Part shown: piece after piece, positions 30,801 through 39,015 of the stretch
Numbering within the stretch: position 1 is the stretch's first letter
Layout of the letters: each line of letters opens with the position of its first letter
Assembly: GCF_020829645.1 (NCBI RefSeq)
Contig: NZ_JAIVFS010000052.1
Coordinates: forward strand, 1 to 48,516
Source of the DNA: Nostoc mirabile CHAB5784
Lineage (GTDB): Bacteria > Cyanobacteriota > Cyanobacteriia > Cyanobacteriales > Nostocaceae
DNA length: 48,516 nucleotides
Direction of reading: 5' to 3'
Translations under genes and position numbers: made by a program
The notes under the pieces: model-generated
The model's database searches: none
What the model was told of the DNA's origin: nothing
The model's input: only the letters and a program-made list of their open reading frames with translations

Positions 30801-31664
30801 TTAAGATTCACGACCACCGCGACCGCGTTTAGAAGATTTACGGCGACGACGCACAATCAATTTGCTGCTCAGTTTCTTGCGATTGCGTGTCTTCGCGCCC
30901 AATGTGGGTTTACCCCAAGGTGTAACAGGCCCCGATCTACCGATAGGTGCCCTACCCTCACCACCACCATGTGGGTGATCCACTGGGTTCATGACGCTAC
31001 CTCTAACTTTAGGACGGCGACCTTTCCAGCGATTTCGCCCTGCTTTACCTGCACTCAGGTTTCTCGCATCGGTGTTGCCTACTTGCCCAATGGTGGCGTA
31101 GCATTCGCGCCGAATCAAGCGGACTTCTCCTGAAGGCAACTTGAGAGTTACATAATTACCTTCTTTTGCCACAACTTGAGCGCTAGCACCAGCAGCACGC
31201 ACGATTTGACCACCTTTGCCAGGAGTCATTTCTACGTTGTGAACACCAGTACCCAAGGGAATTTTTGAAAGAGGTAAAGCATTACCATCTTCAAAAGGAG
31301 CTTCAGGCCCAGAAATAATTATTGTTCCAACTTTCAACCCGTTGGGATGGAGGATATACCGTTTTTCGCCATCTTGGTAATATAAAAGGGCAATTCGGGC
31401 ATTGCGGTTAGGATCGTATTCAATTGCTGCGACTTTGGCAGGAATATTATGTTTATCCCTTTTAAAATCTATGAGTCGGTAAAGTTGTTTGTGTCCGCCA
31501 CCCCGGCGACGACTGGTAATCCGCCCGGTATTATTCCGACCTTTGGCGCGATGCTTCGAGGTAGTTAGGGATTTTTCTGGCTTGGTTTTTGTGATCTCCG
31601 CAAAGTCAGAAACTGTGACTTGGCGAGTGCTGGGGGTATAAGGGCGATAAGAACGAGTACCCAT
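30801..31664 (-). CDS. rplB: 50S ribosomal protein L2 (uL2)
   Basis: 287 residues: MGTRSYRPYTPSTRQVTVSD, NNTGRITSRRRGGGHKQLYR, and the conserved loop VMNPVDHPHGGGEGRAPIGR with the His next to the peptidyl-transferase centre; ends with basic RRRRKSSKRGRGGRES. Required for subunit association. Flanked on both sides by heptamer spacers. Confidence 0.98.
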   Translation of the reverse strand: MGTRSYRPYTPSTRQVTVSDFAEITKTKPEKSLTTSKHRAKGRNNTGRITSRRRGGGHKQLYRLIDFKRDKHNIPAKVAAIEYDPNRNARIALLYYQDGEKRYILHPNGLKVGTIIISGPEAPFEDGNALPLSKIPLGTGVHNVEMTPGKGGQIVRAAGASAQVVAKEGNYVTLKLPSGEVRLIRRECYATIGQVGNTDARNLSAGKAGRNRWKGRRPKVRGSVMNPVDHPHGGGEGRAPIGRSGPVTPWGKPTLGAKTRNRKKLSSKLIVRRRRKSSKRGRGGRES

Positions 31665-31666
31665 AA

Positions 31667-31802
31667 TCTATTTTGGATTTTGGATTTTGGATTTACTTAA
31701 TTTCGGATTTTGAATTTTGGATTTAATGAGTGTTTAACTGATTGCGACCATCTTTGGTACTTATTTCAGTAAACTCCTCAATCTAAAATCTAAAATCTAA
31801 AA
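31667..31802. repeat. two-armed heptamer array between rplW and rplB
   Basis: TTTTGGAT-type units (31673-31723) and AAATCTA-type units (31780-31801). TTTTGGATTT can pair with AAATCTAAAA along its length if one G-U pair is allowed. Confidence 0.75.
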
Positions 31803-31805
31803 TTC

Positions 31806-32120
31806 CTAGACTTCTGGGAATAGAACTTGTCTAATCTTGTCTTCATCCCCAGGTGCGACGGTAACAATGGCTCGCTTATATTGGGGCTTATAACCAATAA
31901 ATTTACCAACGCGCCGCTTTTTACGCGGTGGTAGGGTGGTGTTGACTTTTACAACCTTGACCTGAAACAAGTCTTCGATCGCAGCCTTGATTTCTGGCTT
32001 AGATGCTTTTGGAATTACTTCAAAGGTGTACTTATTCTGCTCCATCAAGATAGTCGCTTTCTCGGTGACGATTGGGCGACGCACTAAGTCGGCAAGGTCG
32101 CGGGGGTCAAAGCTAGGCAC
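31806..32120 (-). CDS. rplW: 50S ribosomal protein L23 (uL23)
   Basis: 104 residues with GTG start: LADLVRRPIVTEKATILMEQ, NKYTFEVIPKASKPEIKAAI and KVVKVNTTLPPRKKRRVGKF are uL23 motifs. It forms the docking site for trigger factor and SRP. Overlaps the end of rplD by 8 nt, so coupled. Confidence 0.97.
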   Translation of the reverse strand: MPSFDPRDLADLVRRPIVTEKATILMEQNKYTFEVIPKASKPEIKAAIEDLFQVKVVKVNTTLPPRKKRRVGKFIGYKPQYKRAIVTVAPGDEDKIRQVLFPEV

Positions 32121-32751
32121 TGTAGACCTCCTGAATTTTTTCTAGGGCTGATGCCGTAACTACAATTTTGTCAGCGTGCAGTAAATCAAAAACATTTAAC
32201 TGGTCGGCTGCAATTAGTTTTAAATTTTCAATGTTGCGGGCTGACAAATAAACGTTATCTGTATCCGCAATTTTAGACAAAATTAACAGTGACTTGCTTT
32301 CTGGTACGACTCCCCAACGAGCAAGGGCTGCTACTAATTCTTTAGTCTTTGGGCGAGATAGCTCGGTGCTAAATTCTTCTACTACGATCAAATCCTCAAT
32401 GCGGCTGACAAATGCTGTCCGCAGTGCTAAACGTCGCTCTTTGCGGTTCAACTTGAGGTTGAAGTCTCTGGGCTTTGGCCCAAAGATCACACCACCACCA
32501 CGCCACAGTGGTGAACGAATAGACCCTGCACGAGCGCGACCAGTACCTTTTTGTCGCCAAGGTTTACGGCCACCGCCTCTGACTTCTGAACGAGTTTTTG
32601 TACTGGCATTTCCTTGACGAGCATTAGTCAATTGCCGTACTAAGGCGCGGTGCACAATATGAGACGCTGTTTCTTCTTTGGCAACGCGCAACTCGAAGGT
32701 CGTCTCGCCGACCTGTTCTCCTTGCCAATTTTTAACTACGCTTTCAACCAT
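32113..32751 (-). CDS. rplD: 50S ribosomal protein L4 (uL4)
   Basis: 212 residues from ATG 32751 (MVESVVKNWQGEQVGETTFE). The long loop GTGRARAGSIRSPLWRGGGV reaches into the exit tunnel. In enterobacteria L4 also represses its own operon by binding the S10 leader; whether that applies here is unknown, but the leader at 33586-33689 is structured. Upstream in-frame codons (MTTDKGQMTNDKGQ) are translated heptamers. Confidence 0.96.
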   Translation of the reverse strand: MVESVVKNWQGEQVGETTFELRVAKEETASHIVHRALVRQLTNARQGNASTKTRSEVRGGGRKPWRQKGTGRARAGSIRSPLWRGGGVIFGPKPRDFNLKLNRKERRLALRTAFVSRIEDLIVVEEFSTELSRPKTKELVAALARWGVVPESKSLLILSKIADTDNVYLSARNIENLKLIAADQLNVFDLLHADKIVVTASALEKIQEVYSA

Positions 32752-32754
32752 CTT

Positions 32755-32903
32755 TGTCAGTTGTCCTTTGTCATTTGTCATTTGTCCTTTGTCAGTTGTC
32801 ATTTGTCATTTGTCATTTGTCCTTTGTCAGTTGTCCTTTGTTATTCACTAATGACCAATGACTTTTGACTTTTGACTAATGACTTTTGACTAATGACTTT
32901 TGA
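32755..32903. repeat. two-armed heptamer array between rplC and rplD
   Basis: About thirteen TTTGTC(A/C) and GTTGTC(C/A) units (32755-32842), then AATGACC and TTTTGACT/AATGACT units (32848-32903). Confidence 0.8.
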
Positions 32904-33536
32904 CTATCCCACTATTTTTGCAGGCACAACACTTACTAGAGCACCTGGTTTACCAGGAATCGCTCCCTTAATTAGCAATAAGTTGCGTTCTGGATCAACT
33001 CGCACTATGGTCAGTTTGCGGATTGTGATGCGTTTCCCACCTAAACGGCCTGCCATCCGCTTACCTGGATAGACACGACCTGGTGTTGTACCAGCACCAA
33101 TAGAACCGGGCGCTCTGTGGTTTTTGGAACCGTGTGACATGGGCCCCCGACCAAAGTTGTTGCGCTTCTGGTTTCCGGCAAAGCCGCGACCGATACTTGT
33201 GCCGACTACATCGACAATTTGACCTGCACTAAAAATATCTGCTTTAATCTGTTGACCTAAAGCATAATCACTAGAGCTATCGGTGTGATATTCATTTAGG
33301 TGACGCAATGCTGGGGCAGATGATTTAGCTAAATGACCCAGTAGTGGTCTGTTCAGTGCCTTTGGTTTGACTTCGCCATAACCAACTTGAATGGCAAAGT
33401 AACCGTCGGTTTGTTTGGTTTTAACTTGTGTAACGGTGCATGGCCCTGCTTGAATGACAGTTACAGGAATAGCTACTCCTGCTTCGTCAAATATTTGGGT
33501 CATGCCCAGCTTGGTGCCGAGAATACCTACAGACAC
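32904..33536 (-). CDS. rplC: 50S ribosomal protein L3 (uL3)
   Basis: 210 residues, first gene of the cluster. MSVGILGTKLGMTQIFDEAG, FAGNQKRNNFGRGPMSHGSK, NHRAPGSIGAGTTPGRVYPG and KRMAGRLGGKRITIRKLTIV are uL3 signatures; it is an assembly initiator near the peptidyl-transferase centre. GTG start with AAAGGAG about 11 nt before it. rpsJ does not precede it, as is usual in cyanobacteria. Confidence 0.98.
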   Translation of the reverse strand: MSVGILGTKLGMTQIFDEAGVAIPVTVIQAGPCTVTQVKTKQTDGYFAIQVGYGEVKPKALNRPLLGHLAKSSAPALRHLNEYHTDSSSDYALGQQIKADIFSAGQIVDVVGTSIGRGFAGNQKRNNFGRGPMSHGSKNHRAPGSIGAGTTPGRVYPGKRMAGRLGGKRITIRKLTIVRVDPERNLLLIKGAIPGKPGALVSVVPAKIVG

Positions 33537-33585
33537 AGTAACTGGTTCTCCTTTCTACTTGCTGACCTTGGAATTGGACTCTAGA

Positions 33586-33689
33586 GGACACGCTTTGTAC
33601 GCATCAGTTTAGGCTGGGTTAGCCTGCGAAACTTGGAATGGCTTAAATAAACTGCTCCAAATGCTTTCGGACACAACAAAGCGTGTCCG
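33586..33689 (-). promoter_or_regulatory. structured leader of the rplC operon with alternative stems
   Basis: In transcript orientation GGACACGCTTTGT (33676-33688) can pair perfectly over 13 bp with ACAAAGCGTGTCC (33586-33598). It can instead fold locally, CGGACAC with GTGTCCG (33668-33674 and 33683-33689, loop 8 nt). The two folds exclude each other. The distal arm lies about 50 nt before the rplC GTG, so the switch could control elongation or translation. Sequence observation; function inferred. Confidence 0.5.
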
Positions 33690-34320
33690 TACTGCTTGGT
33701 GAATCTGTTTAGCTTCACTCACTAGATCACCAGAACAGCCACAAGTCCCTTCCCATTGGGAAGGAGTAACTTCTGGAATCAATGCAAGGCGCTACAGCTT
33801 TAAGCTGTGTGCAGCAATGCTTTCGTCCAAGCAATTGCTCTGGCACTTTCTGGAGGCAGCGCTGTCGGCGGGGTTTTCCAATTTTCGCCTATAAGACGGC
33901 TTCCCGGAGGTTGGCTACTGCCGTGTTGCAGTTGGACTTAAGCGGTTTTTACCACCCAGTATCCGTTAACTGAGACTGACGTAATGCCATGAAACCAACA
34001 TTGCTGCTCAGTTTTTACATCCTTAAACACCTTAAACTATTGTTTAAGATTTTGCCTGCTTTTTCAGAGGCACAGGAGTAAATGTACTGTGGAGCTTTGG
34101 ATTGGCTTTGGTTCTTCGCCCATAAGCTCCAATGTTGACCTGAAAGCTTCCTTAGTTTACCAGTCTATGATCAATCTGAGTTAGATTATCCAATTTGGAT
34201 TGAGTCATCAGCTTTTGATGCTAACACTATCTCAAAATGACAGTAAGAAGGGAGTCTAATTTGCGTCTTTGGTCACAATCTAATAATATAAATTATTTAT
34301 TTATGTTTGTCTAGTAATTT
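33690..34320. other. noncoding interval between rplC leader and ndhN
   Basis: No convincing gene on either strand. It holds several small stems, including CCTTCCCATTGGGAAGG (about 33748-33764) and AGCTTTAAGCT (about 33797-33807), so the rplC transcript may have a long structured 5' region. The part from about 34150 is AT-rich and probably holds the divergent promoters, none of which I can fix. Confidence 0.4.
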
Positions 34321-34324
34321 ATAG

Positions 34325-34440
34325 AGTTATTTTTGGGGAGTAGGGAGTAGGGAGTAGGGAGTAGGGAGTAGGGGAGGCAGGGGAAGAAGAACTATGGATT
34401 ATTGCCCAATGCCCAATGCCCCATGCCCCATGCCCAAAAA
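34325..34440. repeat. GGGAGTA heptamers and CCCAATG/CCCCATG heptamers
   Basis: Five tandem GGGAGTA units (about 34337-34372), then CCCAATG and CCCCATG units (about 34405-34435), the classical STRR type. They lie about 65 nt before ndhN. Confidence 0.75.
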
Positions 34441-34506
34441 AATCCTTTTAATCTATCGGTTCAGGGTAAATAATAGAGATATCTAAGTGGGATAAGACGA
34501 AAATCT

Positions 34507-34983
34507 ATGGCACTAATTACCACTGGCAACGGTTTAATGCGCGATCTGGAAAAATTTGGCGCTCTTGGCGTGTATGTACCTCTGGAAGGGGGTTATGAAG
34601 GTCGATATCAGCGCCGACTACGCGCAGCTGGCTATACCACCCTCCACATTACCGCCAAGGGGTTGGGCGACATAGCTGCGTATCTCACAAGAATTCATGG
34701 AGTCAGACCTCCTCATCTTGGTAAAAAAAGCACTGGTAGTGGTGCGGCAGTAGGTGATGTGTACTACTTACCACCAATTATCAATTATCATCTAGAACAG
34801 CTACCACCAAAGTCAAAGGGGCTGGTTTTGTGGATTATTGAAGGGCATATTCTTTCCAATGAGGAACTTGAGTATTTAACGAATTTGCCTCAGCTAGAAC
34901 CACGAGTAAGAGTAGTCATTGAGAGGGGTGGCGATCGCGCCTTCCGTTGGACTTCTCTAGAAAAAACTCTTTTAGCTAGTTAG
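34507..34983 (+). CDS. ndhN: NAD(P)H-quinone oxidoreductase subunit N
   Basis: 158 residues: MALITTGNGLMRDLEKFGAL, GVYVPLEGGYEGRYQRRLRA, AAYLTRIHGVRPPHLGKKST and LPPKSKGLVLWIIEGHILSN match cyanobacterial NdhN. It is a peripheral, stromal/cytoplasmic-side subunit of the thylakoid NDH-1 complex used in respiration and cyclic electron flow, and is specific to oxygenic phototrophs. It stands alone, divergent from the ribosomal cluster. Confidence 0.95.
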   Translation: MALITTGNGLMRDLEKFGALGVYVPLEGGYEGRYQRRLRAAGYTTLHITAKGLGDIAAYLTRIHGVRPPHLGKKSTGSGAAVGDVYYLPPIINYHLEQLPPKSKGLVLWIIEGHILSNEELEYLTNLPQLEPRVRVVIERGGDRAFRWTSLEKTLLAS

Positions 34984-34985
34984 TC

Positions 34986-35030
34986 CTTTTTCATTAGTCA
35001 TTAGTCATTTGCTCATGACTAATGACTCAC
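34986..35030. repeat. short two-armed heptamer array after ndhN
   Basis: TCATTAGTCATTAGTCATT followed by CATGACTAATGACTCA forms a strong hairpin directly after the ndhN stop; it could end ndhN and the opposing GNAT remnant. Confidence 0.65.
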
Positions 35031-35165
35031 TTCAATCAGCATTTCAATAATGCTGGGTCGAAAACCACAAGACGCAAATAACCGCCGTGAAGCCTCGTTA
35101 GCAATTGCTGTATCAAGACGAATTTGTTTGCCGCCCATCTGATGAAAGCGTTCAACACTTATTAG
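35019..35165 (-). pseudogene. C-terminal remnant of a GNAT acetyltransferase
   Basis: The last 45 or so codons (VERFHQMGGKQIRLDTAIAN, then EASRRLFASCGFRPSIIEML) are the C-terminal part of a GNAT N-acetyltransferase: N-E-A-S-R-x-L-F-x-x-x-G-F closes the acetyl-CoA fold. Sequence upstream is unrelated and hydrophobic, and the acetyl-CoA P-loop (Q/RxxGxG/A) is missing. Therefore a relic. Confidence 0.65.
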
Positions 35166-35326
35166 TATAAGAAAGCACAGTATGTGGTAAATTTTACGCA
35201 GTATCGGGAAAAAGTTTTGCAGAAAATTCAACGATTAAAGTACAGGTTGTAATCAAGGCTTTAACTAATTACGAATTACGTAGCTTGCTTCTCGCCGGAG
35301 GCGAGTATTACGAATTACAAATTACT

Positions 35327-36154
35327 TTAATCCTGTTGGTGAGCGAATTTATAAGCACCCCACAGAGAAAGAGCGATCGCAATCACTAGCAAAATCGGTA
35401 TGCTGTACCAAGGAAACTGAGACAAAGGTAAATGGGCAGCTGCACGCAGTCCGATGCTGGCGTAGGTGAGTGGTAACAGGTAAACTACGACTTTGAGGGC
35501 AGCTGGTAATGTACCAGGGTCAAAGAAGGTTGCCCCTAAGAATGACATGGGGATAATTATAAAATTGTTGTAGAGTCCAACTGATTCGAGCGATCGCACA
35601 CTCAAACCAACAATCACCCCTAACCCAGCAAATACTGAACAATTCAGCACTACTAACAATAGAAATAGTGGGTTGAGAAAATTCCAGTTTCCAGTCAACA
35701 GCACCGCTACCAAAATCACCGAACCCGATGTCATCAACCCCCGCACTACTCCCGCCAGCATTTTTCCGATGTGCAACGCTAAGGGGTGTATGGGAGTTAA
35801 CAACAATTCCTCGAAGGTTTTGGTAAATAGTCTGTCTCCACAAATCGAAAATGTCGTTCCACCAAAGCTAATCGTCATCGACGATAGCGCCACCATCCCT
35901 GGTAATATGAATTCTAAATAGTTGTTATAGTTACCACTAATCCCTGAGCCAGGTTTGATGGAACTACCCAAACCCAAGCCAAAAGCTAAAATATATATCA
36001 ATGGGGATATTAAGCCTGATGCAGCAACTTGTACGATTCTGACACGTAAATCTAACCAATCTCCCCAAAAAATAGTCAGACTATCAGCTAGAAGGATTTG
36101 AAGTTGCGAAGTTTTGAACTTCTTGCTTGAGAATAACGCTCTTTGAGATGTCAC
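35327..36154 (-). CDS. ABC-2 type transporter permease
   Basis: 275 residues with six hydrophobic segments: VQVAASGLISPLIYILAFGL, GMVALSSMTISFGGTTFSIC, VLLTGNWNFLNPLFLLLVVL, FAGLGVIVGLSVRSLESVGL, and FFDPGTLPAALKVVVYLLPL, the conserved ABC-2 segment before the last helices. FEELLLTPIHPLALHIGKML is the characteristic cytoplasmic loop. Such permeases export lipids, polysaccharide or drugs with a separate ATPase; no ATPase gene lies nearby, so the partner is elsewhere. Single gene, substrate unknown. Confidence 0.85.
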   Translation of the reverse strand: MTSQRALFSSKKFKTSQLQILLADSLTIFWGDWLDLRVRIVQVAASGLISPLIYILAFGLGLGSSIKPGSGISGNYNNYLEFILPGMVALSSMTISFGGTTFSICGDRLFTKTFEELLLTPIHPLALHIGKMLAGVVRGLMTSGSVILVAVLLTGNWNFLNPLFLLLVVLNCSVFAGLGVIVGLSVRSLESVGLYNNFIIIPMSFLGATFFDPGTLPAALKVVVYLLPLTYASIGLRAAAHLPLSQFPWYSIPILLVIAIALSLWGAYKFAHQQD

Positions 36155-36713
36155 TTGTTTCTAATTAGTTATTAAAACTTACTTAAATTTTAATTTACAT
36201 TGTTTGACATATCAATTACTAGGGGTAACAAAAATATCTAATACGAATACAAAAAATTCGTCGGGGAAAGTTATAAGCACAGGTTTCTTCCGCTCAGACT
36301 TTTCGCAAAATTACAAACAAAAAGCTAGATAATCCAAGCATTCTGACTGCATCATTTGTGCAAATTGAATCAAGAATATCTGATAGCTATCAAAAATATG
36401 CTATAATTGGTTAATAAAATATAGAAGTTAAAGACAGTTGCTCTGTGATTTTGATGTGAAGCAGCACAAAGGTAATAACAATTCCTTAACCGGCAAAAAA
36501 ATAAAAATACTCACCAATTCTTCAAGATGGAAACAATAACCGACAAGGTTGAAATTCTGTCCAGATATCTAGATAAGTTCCTATTTTTCTCATTTAAAAA
36601 GAATATCGTACAGAAAGTCACAGGCAATTACAGTCAAGACTAGGCATACTGAAAAGAGGGAGAAAACTTTAGACCACTCCCTGCGAAATCGGCGTGAAGG
36701 TGATTAAGCAACA
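36155..36713. other. 559-nt AT-rich intergenic region with a candidate promoter
   Basis: No gene seen. TGCTATAAT at 36399-36407 is a good extended -10 box on the plus strand, about 300 nt before the DUF3172 gene; no clear -35 box. A fragment CCGCTCAGACTTTTCGC (36291-36307) resembles part of the spacer repeat at 28970-28981. Confidence 0.4.
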
Positions 36714-37253
36714 ATGAGACGTAAACCTACTGGTAAATCGGCTACTACTTCTAAACCCTCTATTTTCCAATCCCCTTTGTTTAACTTCACTACCATCGCA
36801 ATTATGGGAGGAGTGTTGATTTTGGGAATTGGGATTGGCATTGCTTTTAGTTCTACAGCCACGTTGTCCCCATCAAATGTAGCTTCCCGTGACTTCATTG
36901 ACACCAAAGCACCAAACCCTGAAATTTGTGTGCAGTATGGAGCCAGCGCGATGGTAATGGACGCTAGACTGTTCGTCACTCTCAGCCCCTTCAATGTCTA
37001 TGTTTCCCAGCCCAGTATGCGTCCTGGATGCGTGATCCGACAAAATAACTGGGCGCTTTTAGAGCAACGTAAGCTGGTGACATCTGATCAGGTAAGAGAT
37101 TGCAAAAATCGCCTCAACACCTTTGGCTTTACAGGTAACTTGGACAGTGACAAACCTGATATTAGGTGTATATATCAGAATGAAGCTGCTCAAAACTTCT
37201 TCAACGCTCAACCAGGAGCAGTTGGAACACCTCAGGAAACGGACAGATTTTAG
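36714..37253 (+). CDS. DUF3172 domain protein
   Basis: 179 residues: basic N-terminus, one membrane helix (about 26-48, IAIMGGVLILGIGIGIAFSS), then a soluble domain with NPEICVQYGASAMVMDARLF and RPGCVIRQNNWALLEQRKLV, the DUF3172 pattern found in cyanobacteria and plastid-derived proteins. Two Cys in the soluble domain (EICVQ, PGCVI) and later DCKNR and IRCIY may form disulfides if exported. Function unknown. Confidence 0.85.
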   Translation: MRRKPTGKSATTSKPSIFQSPLFNFTTIAIMGGVLILGIGIGIAFSSTATLSPSNVASRDFIDTKAPNPEICVQYGASAMVMDARLFVTLSPFNVYVSQPSMRPGCVIRQNNWALLEQRKLVTSDQVRDCKNRLNTFGFTGNLDSDKPDIRCIYQNEAAQNFFNAQPGAVGTPQETDRF

Positions 37254-37256
37254 ATT

Positions 37257-37292
37257 TGGGAATGGGGCATTGGGCATGGGGCATTGTGGGGA
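37257..37292. repeat. GGGCATT/GGGGCAT heptamers
   Basis: Tandem GGGGCATT-GGGCAT units of classical STRR type right after the DUF3172 stop. Confidence 0.7.
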
Positions 37293-37465
37293 GCCAGCGC
37301 TGTGGTGTTAGCGAAGCGGTAGCGAGTCATCGAGCGTCGGCAACGCGGTCTTCTCCCAAGGGGAGACGCCAAGGGCGATGGGGGTTTCCCCCATGAGCGA
37401 TTGCCGTTAGCGCAGCGTTAGCGAGTCCTCGAGCGTCAAGGGTTTCCCGACTTGAGGCGACTGGC
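37293..37465. repeat. composite palindromic repeat cassette
   Basis: Contains GCGGTCTTCTCCC-AAGGGGAGA, GGGGGTTTCCCCCATGAGCG and repeated GTTAGCG(A/C) and TCGAGCGTC motifs, ending GCGACTGGC. It shares modules with the cassettes at 3087-3175 and 30301-30395 but is longer. Noncoding. Confidence 0.6.
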
Positions 37466-37529
37466 GTCATGGGGCATTGGTTATTAATTCTTCTCCCTCA
37501 CTCCCTCACTCCCTCACCTCCCCTGCTCC

Positions 37530-38390
37530 CTATCGGTTTTTAGGAAGGGGTTGACCAAACTCGATCACCTGGGGATTGGGAAGATTGGGGATTGTTGGAA
37601 CTGGAAATTCCGACATACCGAAAGGAGGAATGCTATTCAAGTTACCGGGTTGATTTGGGAAAGAAGGAGGGGGAAGAATCAAAGCAGGTTGTTGAGAGGA
37701 TGTATTAGGAGTTAGGGGAGGTACGGTTACAAAAGGCTGCCCTGAATTATTAGTAATTGTTGAGGGCAGGTTATTTGATATAGGCGGAACCGTGAGTAAG
37801 GGTGCTTGTAGATTAGTAGTGGTTACGGGTAGGTTAGTAGGCGGCTTTTGGGATGTTTGAGGTTGTTTCTTGGGTGACGGTGGGGAGTTCCCTGGTTTGA
37901 CGGCAGTAGTTTTACTAGAAATAACCGGACGTAATACCCAGCGAGTAGAGTTTTTTCGGGAAACGGGTTGCAGTTGTATCTGTTTGGGATTTAAAACAGC
38001 CCCTGGTGCTAAATCTAGGACAATGCGTGTGCCATTTGCGTTCAGTTGAGAAACACGAATGCTTTTGATTGCTCCAGAATAATTTTGTTGTGTAATAATT
38101 TTGCCTAACTTAGTATTCGGTAAATCTACAACAAGCCGAGATGGTTGGGCTAGGTAAAAATAACGGGGGGTTGTGCCTGCTGAGAGGGTGATTTCTAGTT
38201 GCTGTGTCTTGGGGGAAAAACGCCAATTTTCTAGCTTTGCCACTGGTGTAGCAGCAGTAGTGCAAGTTTCGAGCGCGATCGCTGCACAAAAGCCTAATAG
38301 ACTGATGCTAAATAGCTGCTTGCGCCATTGGCAAAATTGCCTAGTCTTTAGTCCCTGATCCATTCTTTTTATCTGCTCCATAAAACCCAT
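37530..38390 (-). CDS. AMIN domain protein
   Basis: 286 residues. N-terminal hydrophobic segment (about 26-48) as signal anchor, then an AMIN domain: LENWRFSPKTQQLEITLSAG, RYFYLAQPSRLVVDLPNTKL and IKSIRVSQLNANGTRIVLDL. AMIN domains bind peptidoglycan or localise envelope complexes such as amidases and secretins. The second half (150-286) is Pro/Thr/Asn-rich low complexity with PPI/PPL repeats and no catalytic amidase domain, so it is likely a periplasmic adaptor or structural protein. Confidence 0.85.
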   Translation of the reverse strand: MGFMEQIKRMDQGLKTRQFCQWRKQLFSISLLGFCAAIALETCTTAATPVAKLENWRFSPKTQQLEITLSAGTTPRYFYLAQPSRLVVDLPNTKLGKIITQQNYSGAIKSIRVSQLNANGTRIVLDLAPGAVLNPKQIQLQPVSRKNSTRWVLRPVISSKTTAVKPGNSPPSPKKQPQTSQKPPTNLPVTTTNLQAPLLTVPPISNNLPSTITNNSGQPFVTVPPLTPNTSSQQPALILPPPSFPNQPGNLNSIPPFGMSEFPVPTIPNLPNPQVIEFGQPLPKNR

Positions 38391-38430
38391 ACAATGCGCT
38401 CACATTGCTGTTTACTTCGCGCTTTCAATC

Positions 38431-38514
38431 CTGTAGATGCAATTAATCCCAAAGACGCGATTAATCCCGTAGATGCAATTAATCCCAAAGACGCGATTAA
38501 TCGCGTCTCTACTC
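38431..38514. repeat. tandem GACGCGATTAATC / GATGCAATTAATC repeat
   Basis: Four tandem units of about 20 nt alternating GATGCAATTAATCCC and GACGCGATTAATCC, ending in the palindrome AGACGCGATTAATCGCGTCT. Single copies of the palindrome also lie at about 17763-17782 and, imperfect, at 21268 and 21943. Confidence 0.75.
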
Positions 38515-38523
38515 ACTCTCAAT

Positions 38524-39015
38524 TCAATTAGCTTTTTGGGGCACAGCAGTAAATTTCAGAGTTTGTGGAATGCCCTTTACGGTTAATTGACCTGTCATAT
38601 TACCTTTATCCACAAGTTGCATTTGAATTGTGACTGAGTTCAGAGGATCATTTTGGGGGCGAGGAATATTACAAAGGATTGATTTACCAACTTTTCCAGA
38701 TAAATTTAACTGTTGATTTCGGAAGATGCCTGCCAGAGAGTGGTTTTCGTCAGTATTGGGGTTAGCGTTTGCCGATAAGACAGAGGCATTTAAGTAAATA
38801 CCCGACTGCTCAATGTTTAACGTCAGAGTATCCGATTTTTCACAGTTAGGCAAATTCTCTGACAGGGTTAGACGATACCGACCGTTAATTGGAGGAGGAG
38901 CCTTGAGATTGTTTTCCCCGTAAACGGTTACAGTTTTAAACAACACTAGCACTGAAGTTATTGCTACTCCGTAAAAAGTTAAAGATTTGAGGTTGAAATG
39001 ATTCATGAATTTCAA
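38524..39015 (-). CDS. exported protein of unknown function
   Basis: 163 residues with a signal-peptide-like N-terminus (SLTFYGVAITSVLVLFKTVT) and a soluble beta-rich domain (INGRYRLTLSENLPNCEKSD, LAGIFRNQQLNLSGKVGKSI). Two Cys could form a disulfide. The start codon overlaps the stop of the upstream antiporter gene (ATGA), so it is translationally coupled to it and may be periplasmic. No family recognised. Confidence 0.65.
   Translation of the reverse strand: MKFMNHFNLKSLTFYGVAITSVLVLFKTVTVYGENNLKAPPPINGRYRLTLSENLPNCEKSDTLTLNIEQSGIYLNASVLSANANPNTDENHSLAGIFRNQQLNLSGKVGKSILCNIPRPQNDPLNSVTIQMQLVDKGNMTGQLTVKGIPQTLKFTAVPQKAN

Noticed and set aside
33690..33970. Small ORF and possible IscB-type guide RNA upstream of rplC
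   Set aside because: I see stems but no iscB gene or conserved guide-RNA core, and the ORF has no protein-like features.
36155..36713. tRNA or small RNA gene
   Set aside because: No cloverleaf or anticodon arm could be built; only an extended -10 box is convincing.
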